Assembly: GCA_029449235.1 (NCBI GenBank)
Contig: JANATG010000002.1
Span: forward strand, 4,526,001-4,590,000
Direction of reading: 5' to 3'
DNA length: 64,000 bases
Source: Linnemannia schmuckeri
Taxonomy: Eukaryota; Mortierellomycota; Mortierellomycetes; Mortierellales; Mortierellaceae
Below the pieces are notes generated by a model. That model had not been told where the DNA came from, did no database searches, and saw only the letters and a list, made by a program, of their open reading frames with translations. Both the position numbers and the translations under genes were made by a program. Below, piece after piece: positions 1-12,064 of this stretch; the stretch's first letter is position 1; each line of letters starts with the position of its first letter.

Positions 1-80
1 TCCCTTCCCTCTTCACACCTTCACACCTTCACACCTTCACACCTTCACAACAAACAACAAACAACAAACAATCCTCAACC
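1..80 (+). repeat. Short tandem repeats in the leader of the first F-box gene
   Basis: Directly before the ATG at 81 there are about four copies of a 10-nt cacaccttca-type unit, followed by an acaacaaac-type repeat. The stretch is CT/CA-rich and purine-poor on the coding strand, like the leaders of the other plus-strand genes here. It is probably 5'UTR or core promoter. No clear TATA element is visible in these few bases. Confidence 0.5.
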
Positions 81-2264
81 ATGTCGTCGCTGGCACTTAA
101 AATCAACCCAATCGAAATCCCAGAACTCCTCCTCATAATCGGTGCAAACCTCTCTACAGGCGACCACAAAACCTGCATGCTCGTCTCCCGTGCCTGGCTC
201 CACCTCTTCCGGGCTTACACCTGGAACCATCTCCTCTACTCTCGTCAAGGTGTACCTCACATCGAAAAATATGGTCACATGGTACGGTCTCTTACGTCTT
301 ACGGTGTTAGCGACCAGGATTTGCAGAAGATTGCGGGGACGTGTCACTTTGTTCGGTGACTAGAGTTGTCGCTGTCAGGGACGGCGACAGTGGAGGGGAT
401 GGATACGTTGGTGGGGAACTTGGTGTGGGTCCGGGAGTTGAAGTTGGAGGCGGTTTATTGTTCCCCGCGGATGATGCTGAGCCTAGCACGACTGAGGTTG
501 CAGAGTCTCGAGTTGATGGTTAATAGTCATTACAGCAGCGATTGCAATTTGAGGCTGCTGCTGAATGTTATCACGGAGTGTCCGTCACTGGTAACACTCA
601 AGGTCACTCGACTCGTCGATTCTATCGTTGCCCTCCCTCCTAGCCACAGGAACCGGCAGTCCACATCCTATCCGTCGCCACACCAAGAAGGCGGCGGCGC
701 ATCGTCCACCACCCACTCTACTACAGCCGGCTCGACATCTGTCCTCGCCCGCCTCGGTCGAGCCTTCCGAATTTCCTCCCCTTCACAAACAATCCCACGC
801 CCAAACCGCCCCTCAAAAAATCTGTCTGCAAAAGAACCCTGGCGCAAATTCGTCCGCGACACCACCATTCCCCTCCAACCTGCCTCCAACGACCTCCTCT
901 ACCGCTCCCTCGACACCTCAACACCATACCCACTTCTCCGCTGCCTCCATTTATCCAATATCGATACCTCTTCCACCCCGGACGACACTCAAACAGGACT
1001 CGAGTTCCTTTTCCGGAAAACCCCCTTCCTGGAAAACCTTACCCTCGATCGTAAATTCATCCGGCCTGCACACGTCGCCGCCTGTCTGGATGCGATCACC
1101 GATACCTGTCATGGGATTCGGTCTCTAGAATTCATCGACCTCCAACCGTCGACAAAGTACCCGCACAGCAACATGGCTGCGATACATCGGTTTTTTAAAC
1201 AGCATCGACCGGAGTTGAAGGTTTTGAGGTTGAAGAATTGTATGGGGCTGGAGTTTGTTTTAGACTTGATTCCACCCGCGACGCTGGAGGGGTTGGAGAG
1301 AGTGTCGTTTGAGAAAACGCTGTACTCACATTCGATCCTACACAAGTTCATGACGCGGTGTAAAAGCCTCCAATACTTCATCTGGACCATCGAACCATCC
1401 TCAACACCTCCTCTTCTTCCTCATGCACTTCTTCCCTTCCTCCCTCCATCACCCTCTCCAACCACCCACCCTACCGAGCCACACAACCAACAGCGTCCGA
1501 TATCCGCATTCCTAGACCCCTGGGCCTGCTCCAAAACCATGCGGCACATCGAACAGACCCATGCAATCCAAGACCAGGACCAAGAAAGTTTCGACTTTTA
1601 CTACAACTACCGCCTCGCCCAAATGGAACGACTTGTCTCCCTCGGTGTCTCGATTCTCGATATCCGCAAGTCGATGCTGGCTGCCGGTGTTGATCAGAGC
1701 GATGTGAGGGAGGAGGAGGATGAGAGGATTTTGATGAATGGGGGAGGAGGAGGAAGGTTATTTCATGATATCTCGAGGGGGGAGGTCGATAGTCAAGCGC
1801 CTTATGCCCGTGTGGTCAGGCGGGAGCATTTTGTGCACCGAAATGAACCAGGACAACCTACACTCCAAGAAGTGGCGTCATCAACAGGAACACCAGCACC
1901 GTCAACAGCAGCAGCGACAGGACCTTCACCACCAGCACAGAGCCAATACGACAAGGACAAAGACAACCACACAAGTAACGATCACCTCGAAGAAAAGGAA
2001 TCACGAGGAGGATGGTATCTCAAACACGTCCAAGAACTTATCCTGGGCCCCATAGGAATCAACAACCACACCCACCTCCTCGACACTCGCCAATTAACCC
2101 TCTCTGAGGCTCAATACCTCCTCAATGCGTTCCCTAAACTACGTAAGATCCGGTACCGTGGGAGAATCTTTCCCTTGGATTATGAGGCGAGGACGTTTCT
2201 TGAGGAATTATGGCCGAGGAGGATTATGGTTATCCATGTGTCGCAGGGTTCGGCCATCATGTAG
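81..2264 (+). CDS. F-box/LRR-like protein with an in-frame TGA at codon 93
   Basis: The N-terminus (ATG at 81) has an F-box-like helix (EIPELLLIIGANL, then KTCMLVSRAWLHLF), the element that docks Skp1 in SCF ubiquitin ligases. Irregular leucine-rich repeats follow, for example LVWVRELKLEAVY and FLENLTLDRKF, up to the stop at 2264. Total length is about 728 codons. Positions 357-359 read TGA in the same frame. The protein sense on both sides (TCHFVR, stop, LELSLSG) continues one LRR pattern, so the TGA looks like a nonsense change inside an exon. A 60-nt GT-AG segment (304-363) could remove it in frame, but its donor GTGTTA is unlike the GTAAGT/GTATGT donors used elsewhere. A Ser/Pro/Thr/Gln-rich insert lies around 1850-1960. 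The gene ends 157 bp from a convergent F-box gene. It may be a recent pseudogene, an allele, or use a cryptic intron. Confidence 0.7.
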
Positions 2265-2421
2265 ATTAGAAATATGAAAGATAAATGTTATGGTTATTAT
2301 ATGCTATGTGTCTATATGGTATGAATATGCTATCGTCGTTACTTTTTTGTTGGCTTGCTACCCTGCTCTCATGGAGACCATCACCCCATCCCATCCTCCT
2401 CACCTCTTCTTCATACCCTCC

Positions 2422-4497
2422 TTAAACACGGTCAAACTCGACAACAAGATTAGGTCGTCCAGCCTCCCGACACCACTGCTTCACAGTCTCCTTCTGTGAA
2501 ACCAACCCGCCCGCAATATGCAACGTCCTCAATCTTGGCCAATGCTCCAAAATCCACAAAATCGATCCCCTCTCCACAGGTACATGTCGAATCTGCGGAA
2601 ACCAAAAGTATTCTATCCCCGTCGATTTCGCCATCCACGCCAACGTCGTCTCGATAGGCGTGATATTGATCGACGGGTACGAGATCGTCAAACTCGTCAG
2701 CAAGGGCAATTGAGAGAGGTGTTGGAAGATCATCGATTCGGTACCACTGAACCCACAAACGAGTTTTTCCAGCTTGGTACACGCCCAGGGGGTCCGGGGG
2801 ACGTCATCGTCTATGGGCTTATCGAGCGAGAACACAAATCCATCGGCCTCAAACTCCCTTAACCTTGTCCAAGTCTGCAAGAACTGCAACAACGCCCCCT
2901 TAAACCCCCTCGAGTTCCCAAAGCTCACATCCAAACACTCGACAAACTTGCAATGCTCTTGCATCACCTCCAAAGCGCGGGTACCGAAAAACGAGTTCCG
3001 GAACCCAACCGTCGTCAACAACGGGAAAGACTTCAGGATCTCTATAATAGTATCCTCTTTGATGGAATCAAATGGAAAGGCCATCCGGATAGAGGTGAGG
3101 TGCGGGATAGAGTCGCGGAGGGAGTGGATGAATTGTTTGGACCAGGTCCAGCGATAGATCTTGATCATCATGTCGGGGACGAGGAACTCTTCGATCAGGA
3201 GGGAGGAGAGGCGGGGCATTTGGCGGGCGAGGGCGAGGAGATGGTCTTGGGAGATGTCGACGAGCCGGAGACTGAGCGATTCGATGGAAGAGGTGGTTGT
3301 TGTGGTCTGCGCTGTGGCTGTAGTGGTGAGAGAGGATTTGCCGTTATTGGCTGTGCCGTTGAGAGGAGTCGATGGCGTAGGGGTGACAGGAAATGGGCCA
3401 GAAATAGTCATTCCAGAAATGGTCGTTGCGTGTGGTGCGGCTGCAGCTGCAAGTGTGGCAGGTGCTTGAGGAAGAGTGAGAGTCGAGATGCCCTGAGCCT
3501 GTTGTTGTGGTTGAGATGCCGAGGAGGAGGACGACGATGACGACTGTTCGTTCCCACCAGTCACACCAGTTCCACCAGTGCTACCAGTGCTACCACCTTG
3601 ACCAGCAAGAGCAACAGCATTGGACTCTGCAACATGAGAGCTCAAGGTAAACAATCCCTCGAGGGTCAGATGAACAAGATTTGGGAACGATCGGAGAATA
3701 TTCTCCATAAACACCTTGGGCTTGCGCGCTGGATAACCCCTCGTCCCAATCTGCAGGTTCGTCACCGTCGGCGCACGAAGGTCCAGAACAATGTTCGGAT
3801 CCAAATTATGAATCCTCACCGAAAGGTGCTCCAAGGCAGGTGTCTCGTCGGCCTGGAGGATGAGCTTGAGTTGCTCAAACGGTTTCCAGGGATCTGTCAA
3901 TGGACGGATGGGGGCCTTTTTGCCAAAGATTCGATGCCATGCCTGCTTCTTGGGCAGCGTGACAGCGCCAGCGGCAGAAGAGGAGGGAGAGATCTCTTGG
4001 AACCATTCGATGGAGGTGGCGAAGCGGGTATGGTCGAGGAAGGAGGTGACAAAGTCTGGCTGGTCAAAGTCAGCAGCCTTGATAGCGCGGAAGAGGAGCG
4101 GTTGGAAGATAGTGTACCAATCCTTGCAGACGACGGCGCATTGGGCTATGGTAGCCCGGTTGAGGAATGTGGCGATGGCGAGGATGATCTCTGGGATTGT
4201 CAGGGCCACCGAGAAATGAACGACTTTGTTGTCAGGTTGTTGTTGTGCGGGGGAGGAGCGGTAGTGGTGGAAGAGATTGGAGGGGAAGGTGACTGCGGCA
4301 CCGGTGGTTGTTGTAGTGGCAACTGCTGTTGCGGTGGCGGTATTGGCGGAAGGAGATGAGGCAGACGAGGAAGAAGAACAGGAGGATGAAGTGGTGGAGG
4401 TAGGGGTGAGAGCAGCAGCGGGGGTGATGGTGGATGAGGAGTCTTTTTTCTGCTTTGAGGTTGCCTTTTGATTGCGAGTCCACTTGATCGTGTTCAT
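2422..4497 (-). CDS. F-box/LRR-like protein with Ser/Thr-rich inserts
   Basis: Single-exon gene of 691 aa. The ATG at 4497 (MNTIKWTRNQK) was chosen because the frame upstream of it translates only a low-complexity leader rich in Phe, Leu and Ser. Residues about 20-85 are a Ser/Thr/Ala-rich disordered tail. An F-box-like segment follows (LTIPEIILAIATFLNRATIAQCAVVCKDWYTIF, split here as LTIPEIILAIATFLNR and AQCAVVCKDWY) at about 95-130. Irregular LRRs cover most of the rest, such as PALEHLSVRIHNL, PNLVHLTLEGLF and TKLEKLVCGFSG, with a Gly/Ser/Gln-rich insertion in the middle. The family usually supplies the substrate receptor of an SCF E3 ligase; the target is unknown. It faces the first F-box gene tail to tail. 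The stretch before the ATG on the coding strand is CT-rich, as in the neighbours. Confidence 0.85.
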   Translation of the reverse strand: MNTIKWTRNQKATSKQKKDSSSTITPAAALTPTSTTSSSCSSSSSASSPSANTATATAVATTTTTGAAVTFPSNLFHHYRSSPAQQQPDNKVVHFSVALTIPEIILAIATFLNRATIAQCAVVCKDWYTIFQPLLFRAIKAADFDQPDFVTSFLDHTRFATSIEWFQEISPSSSAAGAVTLPKKQAWHRIFGKKAPIRPLTDPWKPFEQLKLILQADETPALEHLSVRIHNLDPNIVLDLRAPTVTNLQIGTRGYPARKPKVFMENILRSFPNLVHLTLEGLFTLSSHVAESNAVALAGQGGSTGSTGGTGVTGGNEQSSSSSSSSASQPQQQAQGISTLTLPQAPATLAAAAAPHATTISGMTISGPFPVTPTPSTPLNGTANNGKSSLTTTATAQTTTTTSSIESLSLRLVDISQDHLLALARQMPRLSSLLIEEFLVPDMMIKIYRWTWSKQFIHSLRDSIPHLTSIRMAFPFDSIKEDTIIEILKSFPLLTTVGFRNSFFGTRALEVMQEHCKFVECLDVSFGNSRGFKGALLQFLQTWTRLREFEADGFVFSLDKPIDDDVPRTPWACTKLEKLVCGFSGTESMIFQHLSQLPLLTSLTISYPSINITPIETTLAWMAKSTGIEYFWFPQIRHVPVERGSILWILEHWPRLRTLHIAGGLVSQKETVKQWCREAGRPNLVVEFDRV

Positions 4498-4589
4498 TTT
4501 TATTGAAGTAGTGGTCGTAACAAAATGTGAATGACTGAGAGAGGGGGTATATGATCCGCTGGTGAAGATTGTGCAGCGGGGGGAAGGGA

Positions 4590-4830
4590 CGAAGTGAGAG
4601 AGAGAGAGAAAGAGAGAGAGGAAGGAAAGGGAATAGGAAGGAAAGGAAAGAAAGAAAGAAAGAGAGAAAAGAAAGAAAGAAAAGAAAGAAAGAAAAAGAG
4701 AAGAGAGAAACGGAAGAGGAATGAGGATGGAAACAAAAAGAAGAAGGGGAATAGTGGTGCTATTTATCAAAAAATGAGCGACAGAGAGAAAAAAGAAAAG
4801 AGAAAAGAAAGGCTTTGAAAAGTCAATTCA
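4590..4830 (-). promoter_or_regulatory. CT-rich leader tract of the minus-strand F-box gene
   Basis: On the minus strand this is a nearly pure pyrimidine tract (GA-rich on the plus strand, with many GAAA and GAAAG units), about 100-330 nt upstream of the ATG at 4497. Equivalent coding-strand pyrimidine tracts precede most genes in this window. It is probably promoter or 5'UTR; no individual factor site is recognised. Confidence 0.45.
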
Positions 4831-5711
4831 AGTTTGCACTTTATCATCAATTGCATTTAAGTACTGTGCCATAGAGAGAGAGAGAGACTGAGAGTGGTAC
4901 GGGAATGATGAGGGTCCAATAGGAGGGAAGAAATCAATGGAAAAGAAGGGGTGGGCACAGGGACAAGGAAAAAAGGAAGGAAGGAAGGAAGGAAAGAAGG
5001 GGCGGTTGGTCGGGAAAAGATGGACCAGCACCTGCATTCGAATTAACTCTATTTCTCGAACATGGACTTGATGTTGCGCTCTCTTGTCGTTTGATTGTTG
5101 TTGTAGTTGTTATTCTTTTTGTGTTTATCCCGCGGGGTGTACTATGTATGGTATTGGCATCTCAACAAAAACAACAACTTTGCCATTCCATGACACTCCC
5201 AATACACTCCGCCAGCTGACCTTTCCAACTTGAATCAAAAATCAACAAAAACCGCTTCGTCCCCTTCTCGATAGATGCTCATTCATTCTCTACCCCTTCC
5301 CCACCTCCCTCAATCCGTTCAATCCCTCTTCTTCCTGCTCCTTCCTCTTCTCGCTGATGGCTCTTAGTCGTGCAGTTCATAACAATTGGAGTGTAATGGA
5401 TGAAAATAAAACATAGATGACATGAACCAATTTAACAACAAGCGACGACCAAAAAAAAAAATGTCCGCCCGCGGAACAAAAAAAGAAAAAAAGGTGATCT
5501 TCACTACCAACTCGACAAATGATAAAAACCACAAATGGACAAAAAAAGGGGACGAGAGGACAAGAGAGCAAAAAAAAAAAAAAAAAAAAAAAAAGTATTT
5601 CAGGGCTGGACACAAACAGAGAGTGAATCACGCAAAACGCAATCAACGTCATGTGTGCTTTGTCGTTCCTCTCTCTCGTTTTCCTTAATGTTGATTCATA
5701 CCATGCTGCAC

Positions 5712-5750
<39 letters not shown>

Positions 5751-7517
5751 CAATTGAATTTTGGCAAAATGCATTCTGGCATTGGTCGTTCGTGCAATTA
5801 AAAAATAAAAAAAACCACGAATGTCTTTGGCTGTCCCTCGATATGTCTGAAAAGAGAAGAGCAAGAGTCAAGGAAGAAGCAACACTCAAGGCTAGGCAAA
5901 GCAAAATAGTTGATCAAGAAAACAAAAACAGCGAGCGCGGTAAAATGAGAGCAGCGGGCGTCAATGGTATGGCAAGGTCATGTTGCCTGAGTGAGGGTTG
6001 ACAAGGGGTTCAATTTTTGGCTGCAAAAGAGAGAAAGTGAAATTGAAGGTGTGCTCTCAATTTGGTGCTGGCAGAACAGAGACAAAGGAATGCCTGTCAG
6101 CCTCTAGCCCCTCGCTCGTTTCAGGATGGAGAAGAGGGATAGAAGAGAAAAGTAAAAATAAGTTTTGGTGTCCACGGATAACAGAAAGAAAGAAAAACAA
6201 GGTCCAGAAGGGAAAGAAGTAAAAAGGCAAGGCAAGTACATAATCAACTATTCGGTGAGTTAACAACGAACAAACAAACAAACAAGTAAACAACCGTTGG
6301 GGTAGAATAGAAAGAACAGAAGAGCAATCAAGACAGAGTAATGACGATGGTAGAAGTGAGCATCAACTAAGAACGACATTCAATCTCCACAACCTATCAT
6401 GACTGAGAGACGGATACTTTCAAATGACACTGCCACCACCGTCATCATCATCATTGACGTGAGCACGTTCTCTCTTTGCAACCATGCCTAGACCTGGGGA
6501 TACGATCTATTTCAACTTTTTTCTCGATTTTGTTCTGAGAATGAACAACATAATTGACGAGAATGACAAGTCATGACTAGGCGCTAGATCATCCAGTTCT
6601 ATGCATTTAATTGTTATTTGGCGCAGATCGTGCCTGCATTTTGTTTTGACAACTTACATATTGGCGCAGGGGGTTGCATGATAGGGGTGAATCGAGACTC
6701 GACTCACGCGTCCTCTTTTTTTTTTAAGTAGCGTCTTTTATTGATTTTCTAGGGGTGAAAGAAGTGGATTGACGATATGCTTTGAACAGTGCTGTTTGTT
6801 TTTGCTCAAGGTTAGAATGGCGAACAGAACAAGGTAACGAAACGAACAAACAGGGAAGAGTCAAAATTGACATCAACCAGAAGAAGGAGACACAGCCTCA
6901 ATCTATGCATTATAAGTCACTAGCTATGCTTTTCTTGCGCTTGCGCTTGTTTTGCATTTGCCACTTTGCTTGCCTTGACGTACATGCACCCAGTAGTCTA
7001 TGGGACACGTATGCAACCTTGCCTTGGTCACACTCGCTCACTCTGTTTCTAATCCACACACATACACTTGTGCTAAATTATTCTCCCTTAGAGTTGAGTC
7101 CGATCGTCGACTGTCGATTATCGACTTAACCTGATGAAGGGAAGCAAAGGAAGAGAAACGGAGGGAAGGGAAGAGAAGGGAAGGAAAGGGAAGGAAGGGA
7201 AGGGAATGGACACAAGTACACCATGTCTCAATAGCAAACAAGCAAACAGGCAAACAAGCAAAGCCAAGGGTCCTTCTCCTGGTACTTCATGTGCGCCCAT
7301 CGTGCTATTATCCGTCATACTACTCATTCTCTTACATATTCTCAGACACTTCCCCCTTGCCGCTATTTATCTCACTCTCCATACCCTTGCCACGCCCTTT
7401 TTTTTTATTTTTTTTTCTCCTTTTGCCACCACTTTCTTTATACTTTTGTTTCTTCTTCGTTCCCTCTACTTCCTTCTTCCCTTCCCTCTACTCTACTCCC
7501 TCTTTTGCCATCACTCT

Positions 7518-7522
<5 letters not shown>

Positions 7523-7553
<31 letters not shown>
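7523..7553 (+). repeat. (CT)n microsatellite
   Basis: About 15 uninterrupted CT dinucleotides inside the pyrimidine-rich stretch upstream of the RING gene. Confidence 0.9.
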
Positions 7554-7556
<3 letters not shown>

Positions 7557-7856
7557 CCATCTACGTTCGATCACACGCGCTCTTCTCCATCCTTCTCACT
7601 TTTTCGTTTATTTCCTTCCCCTCTGCATCCCTCGCCCCCGTTGAGTTTATTGTATTCATTTATCCGCATCAGCCAAGCAATACCCACCTTTCCACTTTTT
7701 ATTTCACATTTCCAGAAGCTAGAAAAATACACTTGGCATCCCCCTGATTTATTGTTTCCTTCCTCGTCTCTCTCTTTCTTTCTCTTCTTTCTCTCGTACT
7801 CCTCCCTGTTCCATCACTACCACTCACTGCCGTCCCCACCCTCGTCCCCTTTTCTC

Positions 7857-7860
<4 letters not shown>

Positions 7861-7952
<92 letters not shown>
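7861..7952 (+). repeat. (CT)n microsatellite, about 46 units
   Basis: About 92 nt of almost perfect CT repeat, interrupted once by an extra T near 7941. It lies about 250 nt upstream of the RING gene ATG on its coding strand. Such a tract can be polymorphic in length and may belong to the promoter or 5'UTR. Confidence 0.95.
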
Positions 7953-8203
7953 GTCGTCAGTCCATACCCTAACACCCTCTGTTCTCACTAACTCACCCTT
8001 CCCTTACGCCCCTTCCTACTCCGTTTGGACGTCCATAACGGGAGAAACTATTTAAACGAGGCTAATCCACCCCGGCTCCTCTCCTTTTTTTCTCTTACGC
8101 CCCTTTTCTCTTCTTCGTTTTCCTTGTTGTCTCTTTTTGGACACACAGGCATCTTTCTTTTTTTCTTTTTTTCTATTTCCTCTCTCTTCTTTACCTTTGA
8201 ACG

Positions 8204-11200
8204 ATGGCATCCATACTGATTCCTTTATCTTCATCCTCTCTGGCTGACGTCGACGCACACGGGACTACCACGCCAATATCCACGCCACCACCGCTCTCAT
8301 CCCCTGCAGCAGGAGGAAGTATATCACCGTCATCGCAATCACAATCATCTCGGACAACAAATACAAACTCAACTACAAGCAGAGACACAGGCAGAACAGT
8401 CAGAAGCATAGATGCGCCTGCAAACCAGACTACACTTGCACAGCCTGCTGCTACTGCTTCTTCCTCTCAATCACAACGACAAGCACCAAGACCATGGTGG
8501 AGACCCCCAGCACGCAACTTCAGACCTCACCCAGGCAATCACGCAATCAACTCTTACATCACAACAACTTCCCTCGTCGTCGCTGGCTCATCACTACCTT
8601 CTTCAGACAGCTCAGCTCAACCACAACAACAACAACAACAGACAGTATTCTCAGAGAGCTTGCCTCACTACTGGTATAGGGCATTGCACTACGTCCTGAG
8701 GATACCCTTCCGAGAATTACTTGGCAATGTCTCACGCCCCTACGATCCTACAGCTCCTCTTCCCCTCGCAGATGTCCCTCTCAATGCTACCATCATCGAC
8801 ACCCACACTCGCACCATCTACACCAACCCTTACACAGGTGGAAGGAGCGACAACAGTAGCAACATTAACACCACTCAAAGCAACAACAACAGTGACTTGC
8901 CCTCGAACAGCAACATAAGCAGCAGCAACAACATCACCCGCTCATGCCATTACTTGCCACAGATCAGGAAAGCATGGAGCGATCGTACTTCGAGTATGAG
9001 CTGGGCCATTTCGACTGCATTCTTTACCAGCGTGATATCTGTAAGTTTGTTGCGTTTTTTTTGTCTAATGCATCCTATTATTATTCTCATGCATCCTACA
9101 CCAATGTTCTCGACCCCTTCCCTTCTCTCTCCTACTTCCTCGTTCGTTGTAACGAGCCCTACTCCTACGCACACACACCATTGCCACTTTCTCCCTCTTT
9201 GTCGTCTTATTTTACCCTTTTTTCCCTCCTCTTCCTTCCTGCTCCCTCCTCTTCCCTCATTTCCCTCCACCTTCTCCCTCCTTTCTTTCCTTGCATCGAT
9301 ATAAAATGAATTGCTTGAGACAACAACACAACAACAAAAAACGGACGGGACAAACAACAAACAAGCATGATTATTAGATTTCTATTTAGTGTTTGTCTGC
9401 AGGAGAGGAGAGAGAGATAGAGAGAGGGGTCATGGACGTTTTGGAGGTTAAAACCGATCCAAGATATCAAAACGAAACATCAAAATGTTTAGAAATGTGC
9501 ATAGGGTATTCGTCTCTCTGACTCTCGGTGTTTGAAAGAAGGAAGAGGAGGTTTCTCCTTTCTCATATTCATTCATCCCTATTCTTCCTCCTCCTTTCCT
9601 TTGATCAAAGAGAGAGAGAGCGAGAGAGAGAGAATAAGAAAGAGAGAGAACGAGAGAGAGAGAGAATGAGAGAACGAGAGAGAGAGAGAGTAGAGATGAG
9701 ATGGGGATGGGATGGGAGTGATGCAACCCGTCCTAATTTTCGTTCGCATTGCCGCAACCTAATTTATTACCCTTTTTTCTTGTCATGCAACATGGTCCGT
9801 TCTTTCTGCTTCCATTTTCATTCTCATTTTGTTGTAATAGACGGTATTGGCGGTCGCGGCCCTAGCATTGAACTGGGGAGTCCCAAGCGTGCACCTCAAG
9901 ATTTTCCTCGTGGCGTTTGTGATCCGCAAGTGGGTTGTGACCTTCTTGATGGTAGACCGTGCTCTCTACCGTCTCCCTCTCAACCTCACGGAACCGGATC
10001 CTGATATTGACGAGGAGCGACACAACGGAGTTGCCATTTAGTATGTCTTATGAAAACGCGCTTCATTGGGAAATGCGAAAATGGTGACCATGCAGGTTCA
10101 ATAGTATTAACAATTTGTTTCCTATTGTTTATCCTTTATTAGTATGAGTCAGTTGTTCACATGGCATGGGTACGCAATGCTCATTCTCGGACAATTCTAC
10201 GTCTTCTTCTACGCGTCGACCCATTACCTCTCAGCATACCCGTTTATCACAGGAGTCGCATTGGGATTCGCGTGTATGGGCCTCGCCCCTTTTTTCGCCC
10301 TCCTCTCGCTTCTTCTCTTGATTGTACTCTTCCTTTATTTCTCGTACATGGTTATGTATGTCGTCTTGTGGCCACTCAGCTATTGGGGGCTTGTCCAAAG
10401 ACGGGCGATCAGTCGGATGAATGGCGGGTATCAGAGCGAAGGGACTATCAATATCACGGATCTGAATCAGGTTGCGAGGTCACTCGAGGATGCTGAGAAT
10501 GGTCGTGGGGGTGGTTTTGGAGCGGTGGAGAATTTGAAGTTGACACCAGCGATGATGGCCATACCGATTGTTGTTTATAAGAAGCCTGGTGGACGTCCTC
10601 TCATGACTGCTGTTACCTCTACCACTTCTGGACAACTACCACAATCACTACAACCACCACAACAGTCACCTCAGCAACAGGATCAGTCAGCTGCGACAGA
10701 GACGCGTCCAGATGGAGATCAGCCTGTGGTATTAGCCATGCCCCAACCACGCAGATGTGGATATAGTAACGGTCGAGACACCCAAAACGATGCACTCAAC
10801 AGGATGTCGGCTAACCTTTCGATCATCTGCAGCACCCCACCTGCTCCTTCGAACACAAGCCCCAGGCATGGGCGATCCCACTCTTCAACGACGACTGGAT
10901 CGATGCTATCGTCGTCCAACATGTCGTTTATACCCTGCACGTCATCCGGACAGGAGATGACTGAGATCGAAATTCGTCGGCGGCCTGTTTCGGGACTTTT
11001 CTCTGCGCCCTCACCGCTTCAAGCTATACCCTCCTCGACTACTGCTGCCGATTTGGGATCTGGATCCGGAACTGGAGCACAGACGGCGGCGGCGGCAGTG
11101 AAAGATGCTGCTGTGGGAGGGTACCCGGCTTGCGTTTCTTCAGTCGCGTTCCCAGCAAGCCATCAACGGAACTATAGCGCCGGCCAAGCCAGCAACACTA

Positions 11201-11649
11201 CCAGCCACAACTTCGCTCCACATCCGGAATACCTCTCTGCCTACGAATCAGCACCGACTTCGGCCCCTCTTCCAGTAGTGCTCTCCCAGCCCGCCATCGC
11301 GTCCCTACCTGCACCACCCAGTCTGGGCACACCTTCCGTCACAAGTTCCAAGACCTCCTCCCCTTCCTTGTCGCCCCTCGGGTCTGTCGCCGTCTCTGTT
11401 GTTGAAGAATCCGACGACCTCCCATCCCAACCCCATCACCAACACCAACAGGGTCACCACCAGGTGAAGAAGGTACAGGCGCAGGAAGAGTTCAACAATG
11501 GCGACGAAGAATGTGCAATCTGCCTCTCAGATTTTGAAGACGGGGACGAGTTGCGGCACTTGTACTGTAACCATTTATTTCACCGCAATTGTGTGGATCG
11601 CTGGTTGGTCAACAACGCGTTCTGCCCTAAATGTAAACGTGGCATCTAA
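8204..11649 (+). CDS. Multi-pass membrane RING-H2 E3 ubiquitin ligase
   Basis: Three exons (8204-9040, 9841-10040, 10143-11649) encode 847 aa; phases join correctly and the donors are GTAAGT and GTATGT. Residues 1-260 are a Ser/Thr/Gln/Asn-rich cytosolic-type tail. Hydrophobic helices follow at about 270-295 (across the first junction), 300-320, 352-372 and 375-420, giving roughly four to five membrane segments. A long disordered loop leads to a C-terminal RING-H2 finger at about 803-844, with C-x2-C, then CNHLFH, then C-PK-C: the C3H2C3 zinc-ligand pattern. RING-H2 proteins transfer ubiquitin from an E2; here the finger should face the cytosol from an internal membrane. The layout resembles multi-pass RING E3s in general; a one-to-one orthologue is not recognised. 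Intron 1 is long (800 nt) and carries a GA repeat. Confidence 0.9.
9608..9692. repeat. GA-rich repeat inside intron 1 of the RING gene
   Basis: A run of GAGA units with AATAAGAAAG and GAACGAGA interruptions lies within the 800-nt intron. Its pyrimidine strand is the minus strand, opposite to the usual promoter polarity for this gene. Confidence 0.8.
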
Positions 11650-12064
11650 GTAGCTCCGCTAGGCTGGCTTGGTTTGGTTGGCTAGGGAACTAGGCCTGGC
11701 GAGGGCCTTACGGTGCGATACCTTTATCTTTTATCTAATTTTAATTCTCGTGATTTTTTTTTTCTCTTTTTCTTTTTTTATTCAAACCACATCTGCACTT
11801 CACATGTACACCACAAAAAAAAAAAAAAAAAAAAAAAAACCATGATCAACGTTGTAAAATAGCAAAAGTAGCACATTTAAAGTAAGGAAAAGCGAAAAAC
11901 TCGATATGTATTATTCAATTGGTATGAGCTGATGTAAAGGTAGCTATTTTTTGCTCTCTTGGGTGGGTTTGGCGAAAGTCCAGATTGCTGCTTTAAGCAG
12001 ACGCTCTCTGCTTGCTCCCATTAATCCTTCATGGCAATGTCCATGTCGTCCTTTTCCCCTCCTC
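11650..12064. other. Convergent 3' spacer with A homopolymer
   Basis: This is the 3' region shared by the RING gene (plus) and the unrecognised gene (minus). It holds a T-rich stretch near 11755-11785 and an A run of about 25 nt at 11815-11839. No coding sequence is visible. Confidence 0.6.

Larger units (their letters stand above)
4831..8203. other. 3.4-kb gene-free divergent intergenic region, low complexity
   Basis: This lies between the divergent F-box gene (minus) and the RING gene (plus). All open frames here come from homopolymers or CT/GA repeats and have no recognisable domain. Notable contents are an A run near 5570-5594, a T run near 5720-5747 that could pair with it, and GA-rich DNA near 7134-7205. 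Two CT microsatellites and a pyrimidine-rich stretch run into the RING gene start. I see no tRNA or other RNA gene. Confidence 0.6.

Noticed and set aside
304..363. 60-nt intron removing the TGA in the first F-box gene
   Set aside because: The donor GTGTTA is weak and it would cut an LRR; the nonsense explanation fits protein sense better, but it is not excluded.
5364..5904. Overlapping frames around the poly-A and poly-T runs
   Set aside because: Open only because of homopolymers (Lys or Phe runs).
7134..7991. 285-codon open frame
   Set aside because: It consists of Leu/Ser/Phe from CT microsatellites with no domain sense.
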